A stretch of DNA of 16,887 nt from positions 1-16,887 of the forward strand of contig JAJKIL010000010.1 in assembly GCA_021154515.1 (NCBI GenBank), read 5' to 3'. Of the stretch, positions 1 to 7,524 are shown piece by piece (position 1 is the stretch's first letter; each line of letters starts with the position of its first letter). The position numbers and the translations under genes are program-made. This stretch comes from Niastella sp. Lineage in GTDB: Bacteria; Bacteroidota; Bacteroidia; Chitinophagales; Chitinophagaceae. A model generated the notes under the pieces. That model was not told the origin of the DNA and made no database searches. It worked only from the letters and a program-made list of their open reading frames with translations.

Positions 1-617
1 AAATACAGCGGTGGCCATTGGCGTTCTTCGCTTCTAGAGCCAGGATGTACTATAACATATTTATCCTGTTGTACAAATGGCGCCACCTGTAACAACCCGG
101 TTTCCTCCTGTTCTGTAATAGGAAATTCCAGCTGTGTGCCATAATCGGGAATACCAAGGTGTTGCATCAATAACAGGTGCCGGTTAATTTCATGTTCATT
201 CTCCGGATATTCTAAAAATGTTTCTTCATTCATTAAGCAATCATAGCGATGAAAGCCTGCCAGTTGTTTGGGTTGTAACTGTTGCAGCATCTCATTTACT
301 ATAGTACCATTGCCCTGCATTTGCAGTATGCAATCAAATTCCTCCTGTTGCATAAGGCTAACAAACTCATCCCAGGCAGGTTGTGAAAATGGCTGTTCAG
401 GTAAACCGGGATAACCGGGAAATACAATGTGCCTGTCGAGATATTTATTAAACCGTTCAACAAAAGCGTTCGCCCAGGGCAATCCTATCAGGGTGATCTC
501 TGCCTGCGGAAATGCATGCCGCAATGCCCGGAAGGCCGGCACTGCGCACAACATATCGCCCAGTTGCAGGGCCCTGAACAAGGCTATCTTTGGTCTTTCA
601 CTATTAAATCTAATCAT
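1..617 (-). CDS. GT9 heptosyltransferase-like protein, C-terminus beyond window
   Basis: The leftward reading frame opens with ATG at 617-615 and stays open for 205 codons to the window edge, so only the N-terminal part is visible. Near the start it reads LFRALQLGDMLCAVPAFRAL (residues about 13-32), the GD-containing first loop typical of ADP-heptose:LPS heptosyltransferases (GT9, GT-B fold). Close to the edge it has HPGSRSEERQWPP, the usual HPG motif that opens the nucleotide-sugar-binding half. Such enzymes transfer a heptose or related sugar from an ADP-activated donor on the cytoplasmic side of the inner membrane. The start overlaps the stop of the GT2 gene in an ATGA, so it is the third gene of a tightly packed leftward operon. 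The family is fairly secure; the acceptor and exact donor sugar cannot be told from sequence. Confidence 0.88.
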   Translation of the reverse strand, partial: MIRFNSERPKIALFRALQLGDMLCAVPAFRALRHAFPQAEITLIGLPWANAFVERFNKYLDRHIVFPGYPGLPEQPFSQPAWDEFVSLMQQEEFDCILQMQGNGTIVNEMLQQLQPKQLAGFHRYDCLMNEETFLEYPENEHEINRHLLLMQHLGIPDYGTQLEFPITEQEETGLLQVAPFVQQDKYVIVHPGSRSEERQWPPLY

Positions 618-1594
618 ATGTATAATGTCTTAAATTTTATGGCGCCGTAGAGATTCCAGTAAATCGATAATACGGGGATGATGGCTGAAGTGCAGATCAT
701 TTCAATAACGTGGTTAAAACTGCGGGAGGTATGGCGCAACCTTTTCCAGGCAAACCAACCGGTTAATACCGCCCATGCTTCCAAACAATATAAAGTGATC
801 TGTGTATTGCGAAATGCAAATCCAAGGGCCAGCAACAATGTACAGGCTATCAAATAATAGTACCGTGGGGTGTGACCAGTATTGGTCTTCATGAACAACC
901 TTGTATGCTTCTTATATAATAAGGCGTTGAACATACTCTTTTTTTGTTCCCTTATACTGACGCCCCAGGACGCTGTGCGCACGGGATGTTGTATAATGGC
1001 GCCGGGTACTTTTATTATTGGAACCTCCTTTTCACTCAGGTCAAATTCAAGAGCGGTGTCTTCGCGCCAGGCCATGGTAAATTCTTCATCGAGCCCGTTG
1101 GTGAGTAACAACGCTTTGCGGCTGCAGGCGCAATTGGCGGTTACAAAACGGGCCTTTTCCAATTGAAAAATATTCATTTCATAATCGGTTGGCATGCCCG
1201 ACAAGGGTACCTGTATGGTACCGGAAAAAGCAACGGCTGTATCCTGGTACGGTGCATAGGCCGCCCAGTATTGCGCCAGGCATTCAGATTGTGGCACACA
1301 ATCATCATCGGTAAAAACAATCAGTTCGCCCTGCGCTTTGCGCCAGCCGGCATTGCGGGCAGCTGCTGGTCCTTTTTTTACGGGTAACGACAAACAGGTG
1401 ACTGCCACACCACCCATATAGGTTCTGAGCCATTGTTTCATAAATAGTACCGTTTCATGATCGGGCCCATCGGTTACAATGATGATCTCATAATTGGTTT
1501 TGTTGATGGTTTGATTGAGTAATGCAGTGAGGCAACGCTCCAGTAAGCTGGTGCGTTGCCAGGTGGCGATCACAACAGAAATGGATGGTTTCAT
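614..1594 (-). CDS. GT2-family membrane-anchored glycosyltransferase
   Basis: This is a 326-residue protein starting MKPSISVVIATW. It has the GT2 (GT-A fold) layout: nucleotide-binding ISVVIATW at 5-12, VTDG at 40-43, GPAAARNAGWRKA at 75-87, the metal-binding acidic run FTDDDCVP at 94-101, and WRED at 176-179 where the family carries its catalytic base. Two or three hydrophobic segments follow (about 245-261, 268-283 and 299-319), so the enzyme is probably anchored in the inner membrane with its catalytic domain in the cytoplasm. A longer frame begins at 1687, but those 31 extra residues lie inside the carbamoyltransferase gene and do not resemble a GT2 N-terminus. The ATG at 1594 forms an ATGA overlap with the upstream stop and is preferred. 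Role: sugar transfer onto a lipid-linked or saccharide acceptor; substrate unknown. Confidence 0.9.
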   Translation of the reverse strand: MKPSISVVIATWQRTSLLERCLTALLNQTINKTNYEIIIVTDGPDHETVLFMKQWLRTYMGGVAVTCLSLPVKKGPAAARNAGWRKAQGELIVFTDDDCVPQSECLAQYWAAYAPYQDTAVAFSGTIQVPLSGMPTDYEMNIFQLEKARFVTANCACSRKALLLTNGLDEEFTMAWREDTALEFDLSEKEVPIIKVPGAIIQHPVRTASWGVSIREQKKSMFNALLYKKHTRLFMKTNTGHTPRYYYLIACTLLLALGFAFRNTQITLYCLEAWAVLTGWFAWKRLRHTSRSFNHVIEMICTSAIIPVLSIYWNLYGAIKFKTLYI

Positions 1595-3297
1595 GCAGCG
1601 GCATTTTTTTCCAGTAAGAATGAATTGATGACAAGGGCATCGAAGGGCGATGTCCAGAAACAGGCAATGGCATCTTTGGGCGTACACACAATAGGTTCGC
1701 CTCTTGTGTTGAAAGATGTATTGATCAATACCGGAATACCGGTGAGTTTATTAAACTCGTGCAACAGGTCATAATACAATACATGTTGCTGCCTGTTAAC
1801 AGTTTGAATGCGGGCGGTACCATCCACATGCCGCACGGCGGGTATTTTGTCAGCCTTCGCGGGATTGATGTTGTACACAAACAGCATGAAGGGCGATACG
1901 GTGGCATTCTCAAACCACTCGCCTGCCACCTCTTCCATCACCACCGGCGCCACAGGCCGGAAGTCTTCGCGGTCTTTTATTTCATTCAACTTTTGTTGCA
2001 TGTTGGCGTCGGCGGGTGAAGCCAGGATGGAACGGCTGCCCAATGCACGGGGACCAAATTCCATTCTGCCCTGAAACCAGCCGATCACTTTATTGTCTGC
2101 CAACAATTGCGCAGTTTCCGCAGCTATATTGTGCAGCTTGCGGTAAGGTATTTTCATCCATTGTAATAATGTTTCTACTTCATCATCGGAATACGCGGGG
2201 CCCAGATAGGCATGTTCCATTGTTTGTGCGGGCGCACCGGTAGTGTTGAATTTCCGGTCAATCCATTGGGCTGCGCCGAGCGCGGTACCCGCATCCCCGG
2301 CTGCGGGTTGTACCCAAATGTTTTTGAATGGCCCTTTATCGCGCACCACGGCATTCAACACACAATTCAACGCAACACCACCGGCCATACAAAGGTTATC
2401 CTGTTTGGTTTCGTTATGTAACCAGCGCACCAACGTCAATACCGTTTCCTCCAGCACTTTTTGTAAAGAATGGGCCACATCAAAATATCGTTGTTCGAAC
2501 GTGGCTCCTTTTTTGCGTGCAGGACCAAAGGCGTCTTCCGGTGAAAAATCGTCAATGGTATAACTACCGTTTTCACCGATGTGAATGAAGGAGCGGAATT
2601 TTTCCAGATACACCGGTTTGCCATAGGAAGCCAAGGCCATTACCTTGTACTCATCTGATGAATGCAGGAAGCCCAGCCAGGTGGTCATTTTTTCGTACAA
2701 CATACCTAATGAATGGGGCATGCGTACCTCCCCAATTTTTTCAAGACTGTTACCGTTGCCAATGAAATAGCTTGTGCTGGCCAGTTCACCCCGGCCATCG
2801 AGCGTTAAAACCGCTGCTTCTTTAAAAGGTGACGGATAAAAAGCACTCGCAGCATGAGCAATATGGTGTTCTACAAAATGCCATTTTTCCGGTTGTGTAA
2901 CCATGCCGGCAAGCCGCTTTTGCAGGTGATGGGGATACCCATCGCGTAAATGCTGCGGAGCCTGCTGAATATAGGAAAGGAACAAGTCGTTCAACGCTGA
3001 TGTAAATATATCTGTTACTTTATTGTTATCATCTGATGAGCCCTGCTGTTGCTTTTGCAATAATGCAGGATCGAATGAATAGGCAATGTGGTCAACGTCT
3101 TTCAGGGTAATGCCTGCTTCCTGTAAACAATAATCAATTGCATGATAAGGCAATTCGTAGGCAGAAAACGGTATTGGCCGCTTGCCATGCTTGATGTGTG
3201 TGAACCGTTCATCTTCTGCTGCTGCTACAATTACCCCATCTTTTATAAGTGCCGCAGCAGAGTCGTGAAAGGCTGCGTTGATTCCCAACGTATACAT
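1591..3297 (-). CDS. NodU/CmcH-type O-carbamoyltransferase
   Basis: This 568-residue protein matches the carbamoyltransferase family of NodU, CmcH and TobZ, which make carbamoyl-AMP from carbamoyl phosphate and ATP and move the carbamoyl group to a hydroxyl, usually on a sugar. The N-terminal Kae1-like domain starts LGINAAFHDSAAAL (residues 4-17) and carries the metal-site pattern VEHHIAHAASAF (142-153) and LDGRGE (166-171). Further on are GGVALNCVLN, PAAGDAGTALGAA, and the C-terminal-domain signature GRMEFGPRALGSRSILA, followed by REDFRPVAPVV and NTSFNTRGEP. Length is normal for the family and nothing looks broken. It is the first gene of the leftward operon and overlaps the GT2 gene by ATGA. 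The sugar-handling neighbours suggest it carbamoylates a sugar, possibly heptose; that acceptor is inferred. Confidence 0.95.
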   Translation of the reverse strand: MYTLGINAAFHDSAAALIKDGVIVAAAEDERFTHIKHGKRPIPFSAYELPYHAIDYCLQEAGITLKDVDHIAYSFDPALLQKQQQGSSDDNNKVTDIFTSALNDLFLSYIQQAPQHLRDGYPHHLQKRLAGMVTQPEKWHFVEHHIAHAASAFYPSPFKEAAVLTLDGRGELASTSYFIGNGNSLEKIGEVRMPHSLGMLYEKMTTWLGFLHSSDEYKVMALASYGKPVYLEKFRSFIHIGENGSYTIDDFSPEDAFGPARKKGATFEQRYFDVAHSLQKVLEETVLTLVRWLHNETKQDNLCMAGGVALNCVLNAVVRDKGPFKNIWVQPAAGDAGTALGAAQWIDRKFNTTGAPAQTMEHAYLGPAYSDDEVETLLQWMKIPYRKLHNIAAETAQLLADNKVIGWFQGRMEFGPRALGSRSILASPADANMQQKLNEIKDREDFRPVAPVVMEEVAGEWFENATVSPFMLFVYNINPAKADKIPAVRHVDGTARIQTVNRQQHVLYYDLLHEFNKLTGIPVLINTSFNTRGEPIVCTPKDAIACFWTSPFDALVINSFLLEKNAAA

Positions 3298-3514
3298 AAT
3301 ACCCGTATTTAATTGTTGATGTAATAGAAGTGATAAATTCTGAATGAATCAAATATCTTACCGTGCCATATCATTGATGTTGTCTATTATAAATGTAGAC
3401 TTAACGCTCTCTTAATATGAATAATTGACAGAAGCGTTTCTCTTATTCCACAGAATCGTGCGGCATTCTTTTTTAAGTCCTCTCATAAGTGCTATTTCAA
3501 ATAAGATACTACTT
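3298..3514. promoter_or_regulatory. Divergent promoter region between the two glycan operons
   Basis: This 217-bp AT-rich gap separates the two operons, so both should start here. On the minus strand GATATTTG (3357-3350) differs by one base from the Bacteroidota -7 element TAnnTTTG and lies about 52 nt before the carbamoyltransferase ATG, but no clear -33 element accompanies it. No convincing -7 element was found for the rightward operon. An open frame extends upstream of 3515 to a TTG at 3425, so part of this gap could be coding if that start were used. No repeat or operator-like palindrome was seen. Confidence 0.4.
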
Positions 3515-4495
3515 ATGACTTCTACATTACATCAATCAGACAGGTTAAAGATCTTTACCTGGCACATTCATGGAAGCTATTTATACTATCTATCGCAATG
3601 TAATTTTGATATTTACATTCCGGTAAATGATAAAAAGAACGAGGGATATTATGGCCGTGGCAAAACATTTTTGTTCGGCGACAACGTAATAGAGGTGCCG
3701 GTTTCCGAAGTAAGGTCCATGCAGTTTGATTGCATCCTGTTTCAGTCGGAAAAGAATTTTCGCATCGATCAGTATGAAATATTGTCAGCCGAGCAACGAA
3801 AATTGCCGGCTGTTTATTTAGAGCATAATGCCCCCGCGCCATATGCAGTGGATTCTTACCACCCATTATATGATCCCAATGTAATCCTGGTGCATGTTAC
3901 ACATTATAATAAACTGATGTGGAAGAACAATGTGCCGATGATAAGAGTAATTCAACATGGAATAACTGAACCCTCCCATTCCTACACGGGTGAACTAAAG
4001 AAAGGGATCGTGGTGATCAATCATATAAAGGAGCGCGGCCGGATAACAGGCTGGGATATTTTTGAACGGGTGCGGAATGAAGTACCCATTGATCTGGCCG
4101 GCATGGGTACCGAGCAATATGGTGGATTGGGTGAAGTATTGTTCCCGCGTTTAACTGCTTTTACTACGCGTTACCGGTTTTTATTCAACCCCATCCGGCA
4201 CACCAGTTTTGGCTTGTCGGTATGCGAAGCCATGATGGCGGGCATACCGGTGGTTTCACTGGCTACAACAGAATATGCCAATCTGCTCCATAACAAAGAG
4301 TCAGCATTTATCAACACTGATGTTGATGCGCTGATTGCAGGGATGAAATTATTATTAAGTGATCATGCTCTGGCAACCACCATGGGACAGCATGGGCGGG
4401 CTGTTGCGCAGGAACAATTTAATATGGACCGGTTTAAAAAGGAATGGAACGGGGTATTTCAATTTGCTATCAATAAAAAAATGATGACTGTATGA
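3515..4495 (+). CDS. GT-B glycosyltransferase (GT4-like)
   Basis: The 326-residue form from ATG 3515 begins just before KIFTWHIHGSYLYYLSQ (residues 12-28), a plausible GT-B N-terminal strand and loop. The C-terminal half has a GT4-type donor-binding region: HTSFGLSVCEAMMAGIPVVSL (229-249), where the second acidic residue of the usual E-x7-E pair is E238 and the first is replaced by T230. No signal peptide or membrane segment is visible, so it is probably cytoplasmic. The open frame reaches back to a TTG at 3425, but the extra residues do not look like part of the fold, so the ATG was chosen. The stop overlaps the next ATG in an ATGA. It is the first gene of the rightward operon. Donor and acceptor are unknown; the odd E-x7-E pair lowers certainty about mechanism but not about family. 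Confidence 0.8.
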   Translation: MTSTLHQSDRLKIFTWHIHGSYLYYLSQCNFDIYIPVNDKKNEGYYGRGKTFLFGDNVIEVPVSEVRSMQFDCILFQSEKNFRIDQYEILSAEQRKLPAVYLEHNAPAPYAVDSYHPLYDPNVILVHVTHYNKLMWKNNVPMIRVIQHGITEPSHSYTGELKKGIVVINHIKERGRITGWDIFERVRNEVPIDLAGMGTEQYGGLGEVLFPRLTAFTTRYRFLFNPIRHTSFGLSVCEAMMAGIPVVSLATTEYANLLHNKESAFINTDVDALIAGMKLLLSDHALATTMGQHGRAVAQEQFNMDRFKKEWNGVFQFAINKKMMTV

Positions 4496-5826
4496 AGAAC
4501 ATAGCATTTATCAGTGAGCATGCATCGCCGCTGGCCTTGCTGGGTGGTATAGATAATGGCGGACAAAATGTTTATGTTGCCGAATTGAGCATGCAGCTGG
4601 CACGCAAGGGATATCACATAGATATTTATACCAGAAGGGAAAATACTGAAGTGCCGGATGTAGTGGAATGGAAACCGGGCGTTCGGGTGATTCACTTAAC
4701 GGCGGGGCCGCCCTCCCACATACCGAAAGAACAACTGTTGAAGTACATGCAGGAATTCACTTTTCAAATGCTGTTCTTTATGAGCACGCATGAACTGTAT
4801 TATGAATTGATCCATGCGCATTTTTTTATGTCGGCCCTGGTGGCATCCAATATAAAAAAGGCAACCGGCATTCCGTATGTGGTCACCTTTCATGCATTGG
4901 GACTGGTGCGTCAACTGCACCAGAAACAACAGGATGGCTTTCCACCCGAAAGAACGCTGATCGAAAAGCATATTGTCGCCGATGCGAATTTGCTGATAGC
5001 CGAATGTCCGCAGGACAGACAAGACCTGATGGAGCATTACGATGCCGACCCCGCACGCATTGCTATTGTGCCCTGTGGGTTCAATCCCCGGGAGTTTTAT
5101 CCCATCGACAGATCAGTGGCGCGGGACTTTTTGCGTTTGCCGCAACATGATAAAATAATTCTTCAATTAGGAAGAATGGTGCCCAGAAAAGGGGTGGATA
5201 ACGTGATAAGGGCATTGGGCATTGCAAAGAATTATACCCGTTGCAATTTAAAGTTGCTGGTAGTAGGTGGTGAAAGTGAGCTGCCCGATCCGGGTTTAAC
5301 GCCGGAGATCGGCCGGTTACAACAGGTGGCTATTGACAGTGGCGTATATGACCAGGTAACATTTACCGGTCGTAAAGCCCGCTCGATCCTGAAATATTAT
5401 TATGCCGCGGCCGATGTGTTTATTTCCACCCCCTGGTATGAACCCTTTGGCATTACCCCATTGGAAGCCATGGCCTGTGGTACACCGGTGATTGGCAGCA
5501 ATGTGGGGGGAATTAAATATAGTGTGGTGGATGAATATACGGGTTTCCTGGTTCCACCCCATGACCCCGACCTGCTGGCTGATAAAATATGCCAGTTGTT
5601 GAATGATACGCCCCTGCATACTGCTATGTGTAAGCATGCCATTAAACATGTGCGTCACGCGTTTACCTGGCATAAGGTAGCTGCTGATGTTCACCAGGTA
5701 TATAATAAAGTCCTGAGCGATGTTCAAAAACAGGTAAAAGTTCTGCCGACAAAAAAGATCACCGACCACGCAGCCCTGCTTCATATTATGAACCTGCTTC
5801 CTGTTTTTAAAAGTTCAGCAATATGA
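4492..5826 (+). CDS. GT4-family glycosyltransferase (MshA/sucrose-phosphate-synthase-like)
   Basis: A 444-residue retaining GT-B glycosyltransferase. The N-terminal loop GGIDNGGQNVYVAELS (18-33) and IYTRRE (45-50) are typical of the MshA / sucrose-phosphate synthase branch of GT4. HAHFFMSALVA (108-118) and VVTFHALG (130-137) follow. The C-terminal domain carries the donor-binding basic pair (R228 and K233, in LGRMVPRKG) and a full E-x7-E motif, EPFGITPLEAMACGTPVIG (317-335). No membrane segment is seen; the enzyme should work in the cytoplasm or at the inner membrane face. Both ends overlap neighbours through ATGA, which points to coupled translation with the preceding glycosyltransferase and the following phosphatase. 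The exact sugar is not readable from sequence; ADP-, GDP- and UDP-sugars are all used in this branch. Confidence 0.93.
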   Translation: MKNIAFISEHASPLALLGGIDNGGQNVYVAELSMQLARKGYHIDIYTRRENTEVPDVVEWKPGVRVIHLTAGPPSHIPKEQLLKYMQEFTFQMLFFMSTHELYYELIHAHFFMSALVASNIKKATGIPYVVTFHALGLVRQLHQKQQDGFPPERTLIEKHIVADANLLIAECPQDRQDLMEHYDADPARIAIVPCGFNPREFYPIDRSVARDFLRLPQHDKIILQLGRMVPRKGVDNVIRALGIAKNYTRCNLKLLVVGGESELPDPGLTPEIGRLQQVAIDSGVYDQVTFTGRKARSILKYYYAAADVFISTPWYEPFGITPLEAMACGTPVIGSNVGGIKYSVVDEYTGFLVPPHDPDLLADKICQLLNDTPLHTAMCKHAIKHVRHAFTWHKVAADVHQVYNKVLSDVQKQVKVLPTKKITDHAALLHIMNLLPVFKSSAI

Positions 5827-6407
5827 AAAAGGCTGTGTTTATTGACAAAGATGGTACGCTGATAAAAAATGTGCCCTATAATGTAGATACCAGGTTAATA
5901 ACATTTGAAGAACAGGTGATACCTGCGTTGCGATTGTTGCAGTCGAATGGTTACCAGTTGATCATTATAAGCAATCAACCTGGAATTGCCTTCGGTTATT
6001 TTTCAGAAGAAGCTATTCAGCAGGTTTACCAGTTTATTGCCACCCGGTTGCTGCTGCAGGGTATTGAGTTGAACGGTTTTTATTATTGCCCGCATCATGT
6101 TGAAGGCACCAACCGCCCTTATGCAAAAGCCTGTTATTGCCGCAAACCAATGCCGGGGTTGTTATTAAAAGCAGCCATGGACATTGATATCGACCTGGAA
6201 AGTTCCTGGATGATCGGGGATATTCTGCATGACTGTGAAGCGGGTAACCGGGCTGGTTGTGCCACCATCTTATTAAATACCGGTAATGAAACGGAATGGG
6301 TGTTGAATAATAACAGGCGCCCCGATTATGTATGCAGTAGCTGGAGTGAGGCTGCTGGTATTATAATACAATATGCAAATGCAAAAGCCAGTGTGGAACG
6401 CGTGTAA
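5823..6407 (+). CDS. gmhB: GmhB-like D,D-heptose 1,7-bisphosphate phosphatase (HAD-IIIA)
   Basis: This 194-residue HAD-superfamily phosphatase has the nucleophile motif FIDKDGT with D8 and D10, motif II SNQPG (S50), K108 in the CRKP segment, and GDILHDCEAG (D133 and D137) as the last motif. Between the motifs lie the four zinc ligands that mark GmhB: C89 and H91 (CPHH), then C104 and C106 (CYC). GmhB removes the 7-phosphate from D-glycero-D-manno-heptose 1,7-bisphosphate on the way to ADP- or GDP-heptose; some relatives act on histidinol phosphate or other substrates. Length is normal. It starts in an ATGA overlap with the GT4 gene and its end overlaps the heptosyltransferase gene by 35 bases, which fits heptose supply for this locus. 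No GmhA or HldE homologue is in view. Confidence 0.9.
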   Translation: MKKAVFIDKDGTLIKNVPYNVDTRLITFEEQVIPALRLLQSNGYQLIIISNQPGIAFGYFSEEAIQQVYQFIATRLLLQGIELNGFYYCPHHVEGTNRPYAKACYCRKPMPGLLLKAAMDIDIDLESSWMIGDILHDCEAGNRAGCATILLNTGNETEWVLNNNRRPDYVCSSWSEAAGIIIQYANAKASVERV

Positions 6408-7497
6408 AAAGATCCTGTGCATAAGGGCTGATAATATGGGCGACCTCATTATGACAACGCCGGCATTAAAGGCATTGAAGGAAACCTTTCTTTGCCATAT
6501 CACCGTGCTTACCTCTACCATGGCCCAAAGCATTGTGGGTTATATTCCAGTGATCGATGAAGTAATTATTCGTGACCTGCCCTGGATAAGATCAAATACT
6601 GCTGTTAGCGGTGCAGACCTGCTGGAGCTGGCGACGCAGCTGCGCAGCTATCAATTTGATGCGGCGATCATTTTTACGGTGTACAGTCAAAGTGCGTTGC
6701 CGGCAGCCCTGCTTACTATGATGGCCGGTATTCCCATTCGATTAGCCTATAGCCGGGAGAACCCATATGATCTGCTTACGCACTGGTTGCCCGATAAAGA
6801 ACCTTACCATTTTGTGCAGCACCAGGTAAAACGCGATCTGGCGTTAGTAGCAGTGACCGGCGCTGTTACCAATGAAGACAGGTTGCTGATTGCTGTAAGC
6901 GGGAAAGACAGGCAAAACATGCAAGCCAAATTGCAACAGGCATCCATTGATACTTCAAATGGCTATCTCATTTTTCATCCCGGGGTAAGTGAAGAAAAAA
7001 GAAAATACCCGCTGCCACAATGGATCGAATTAGGACAACTGGTAAGTGAAATGGGGTTGCCCATCCTGCTCACCGGTACTGCTAAAGAAAAGGAACTGAC
7101 AAGCGCCATAGCTGCGGGTGTCGGTGACAAGGCGACAGATGTGGCCGGACTATTTACTACGGGTGAGTTTATTGCATTGACAGCCGGCGCAGCGGGTGTT
7201 GTTTCGGTAAATACCTCTACCATTCATATTGCAGCCGCCTGTGAAACCCCGGTGGTGGTATTGTATGCACTTACCAATCCGCAACACACCCCCTGGAAAG
7301 TATGCGGCCGGATATTTCCCTATAATGTGCCGGATGGTTTGCAAAGTAAGAACGAAGTGATCGGTTATGTACGTAATTACCGCATGATACAACAGGCAGC
7401 GCTTCCCCAGCCTGCTGCCATTGCACAGGCGTTGGAATCATTATTGCAGCAAAAGAATGATGACCAATATATAGCACCCGATACCCTGATACTGTAA
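6373..7497 (+). CDS. GT9 heptosyltransferase-like glycosyltransferase
   Basis: A 374-residue GT-B protein of the ADP-heptose:LPS heptosyltransferase family. The N-terminal domain has IRADNMGDLIMTTPALKALK (18-37), the standard GD loop. The C-terminal domain opens at IFHPGVSEEKRKYPLPQW (200-217) and then has LLTGTAKEKE (232-241) and VNTSTIHIAAACETPVVVLY (279-298), which matches the usual D-T/S-G-x2-H-x-A-A-A donor-site motif with N280 in place of the aspartate. It lacks membrane segments. ATG codons at 6373 and 6379 and a GTG at 6391 are all possible starts; all lie inside the end of the phosphatase gene, so an overlap is unavoidable. It is likely to transfer heptose made with the help of the neighbouring GmhB-like enzyme; this is inferred from context. 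Confidence 0.92.
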   Translation: MQMQKPVWNACKKILCIRADNMGDLIMTTPALKALKETFLCHITVLTSTMAQSIVGYIPVIDEVIIRDLPWIRSNTAVSGADLLELATQLRSYQFDAAIIFTVYSQSALPAALLTMMAGIPIRLAYSRENPYDLLTHWLPDKEPYHFVQHQVKRDLALVAVTGAVTNEDRLLIAVSGKDRQNMQAKLQQASIDTSNGYLIFHPGVSEEKRKYPLPQWIELGQLVSEMGLPILLTGTAKEKELTSAIAAGVGDKATDVAGLFTTGEFIALTAGAAGVVSVNTSTIHIAAACETPVVVLYALTNPQHTPWKVCGRIFPYNVPDGLQSKNEVIGYVRNYRMIQQAALPQPAAIAQALESLLQQKNDDQYIAPDTLIL

Positions 7498-7524
7498 TTC
7501 CTAACAGTTTGAAAATTGTATATT

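Noticed and set aside
1595..1687. 31-residue N-terminal extension of the GT2 protein
   Set aside because: It lies inside the carbamoyltransferase gene, is cysteine-rich and unlike GT2 N-termini, and the ATG at 1594 forms the same ATGA overlap as other junctions of these operons.
5317..5784. 155-codon leftward open frame opposite the GT4 gene
   Set aside because: It is antisense to a clear GT4 C-terminal domain with E-x7-E, and its predicted protein matches no recognisable fold.
7498..7524. Promoter between the GT9 and MFS genes
   Set aside because: The 27-base gap holds no TAnnTTTG element, so the MFS gene is treated as part of the same operon.
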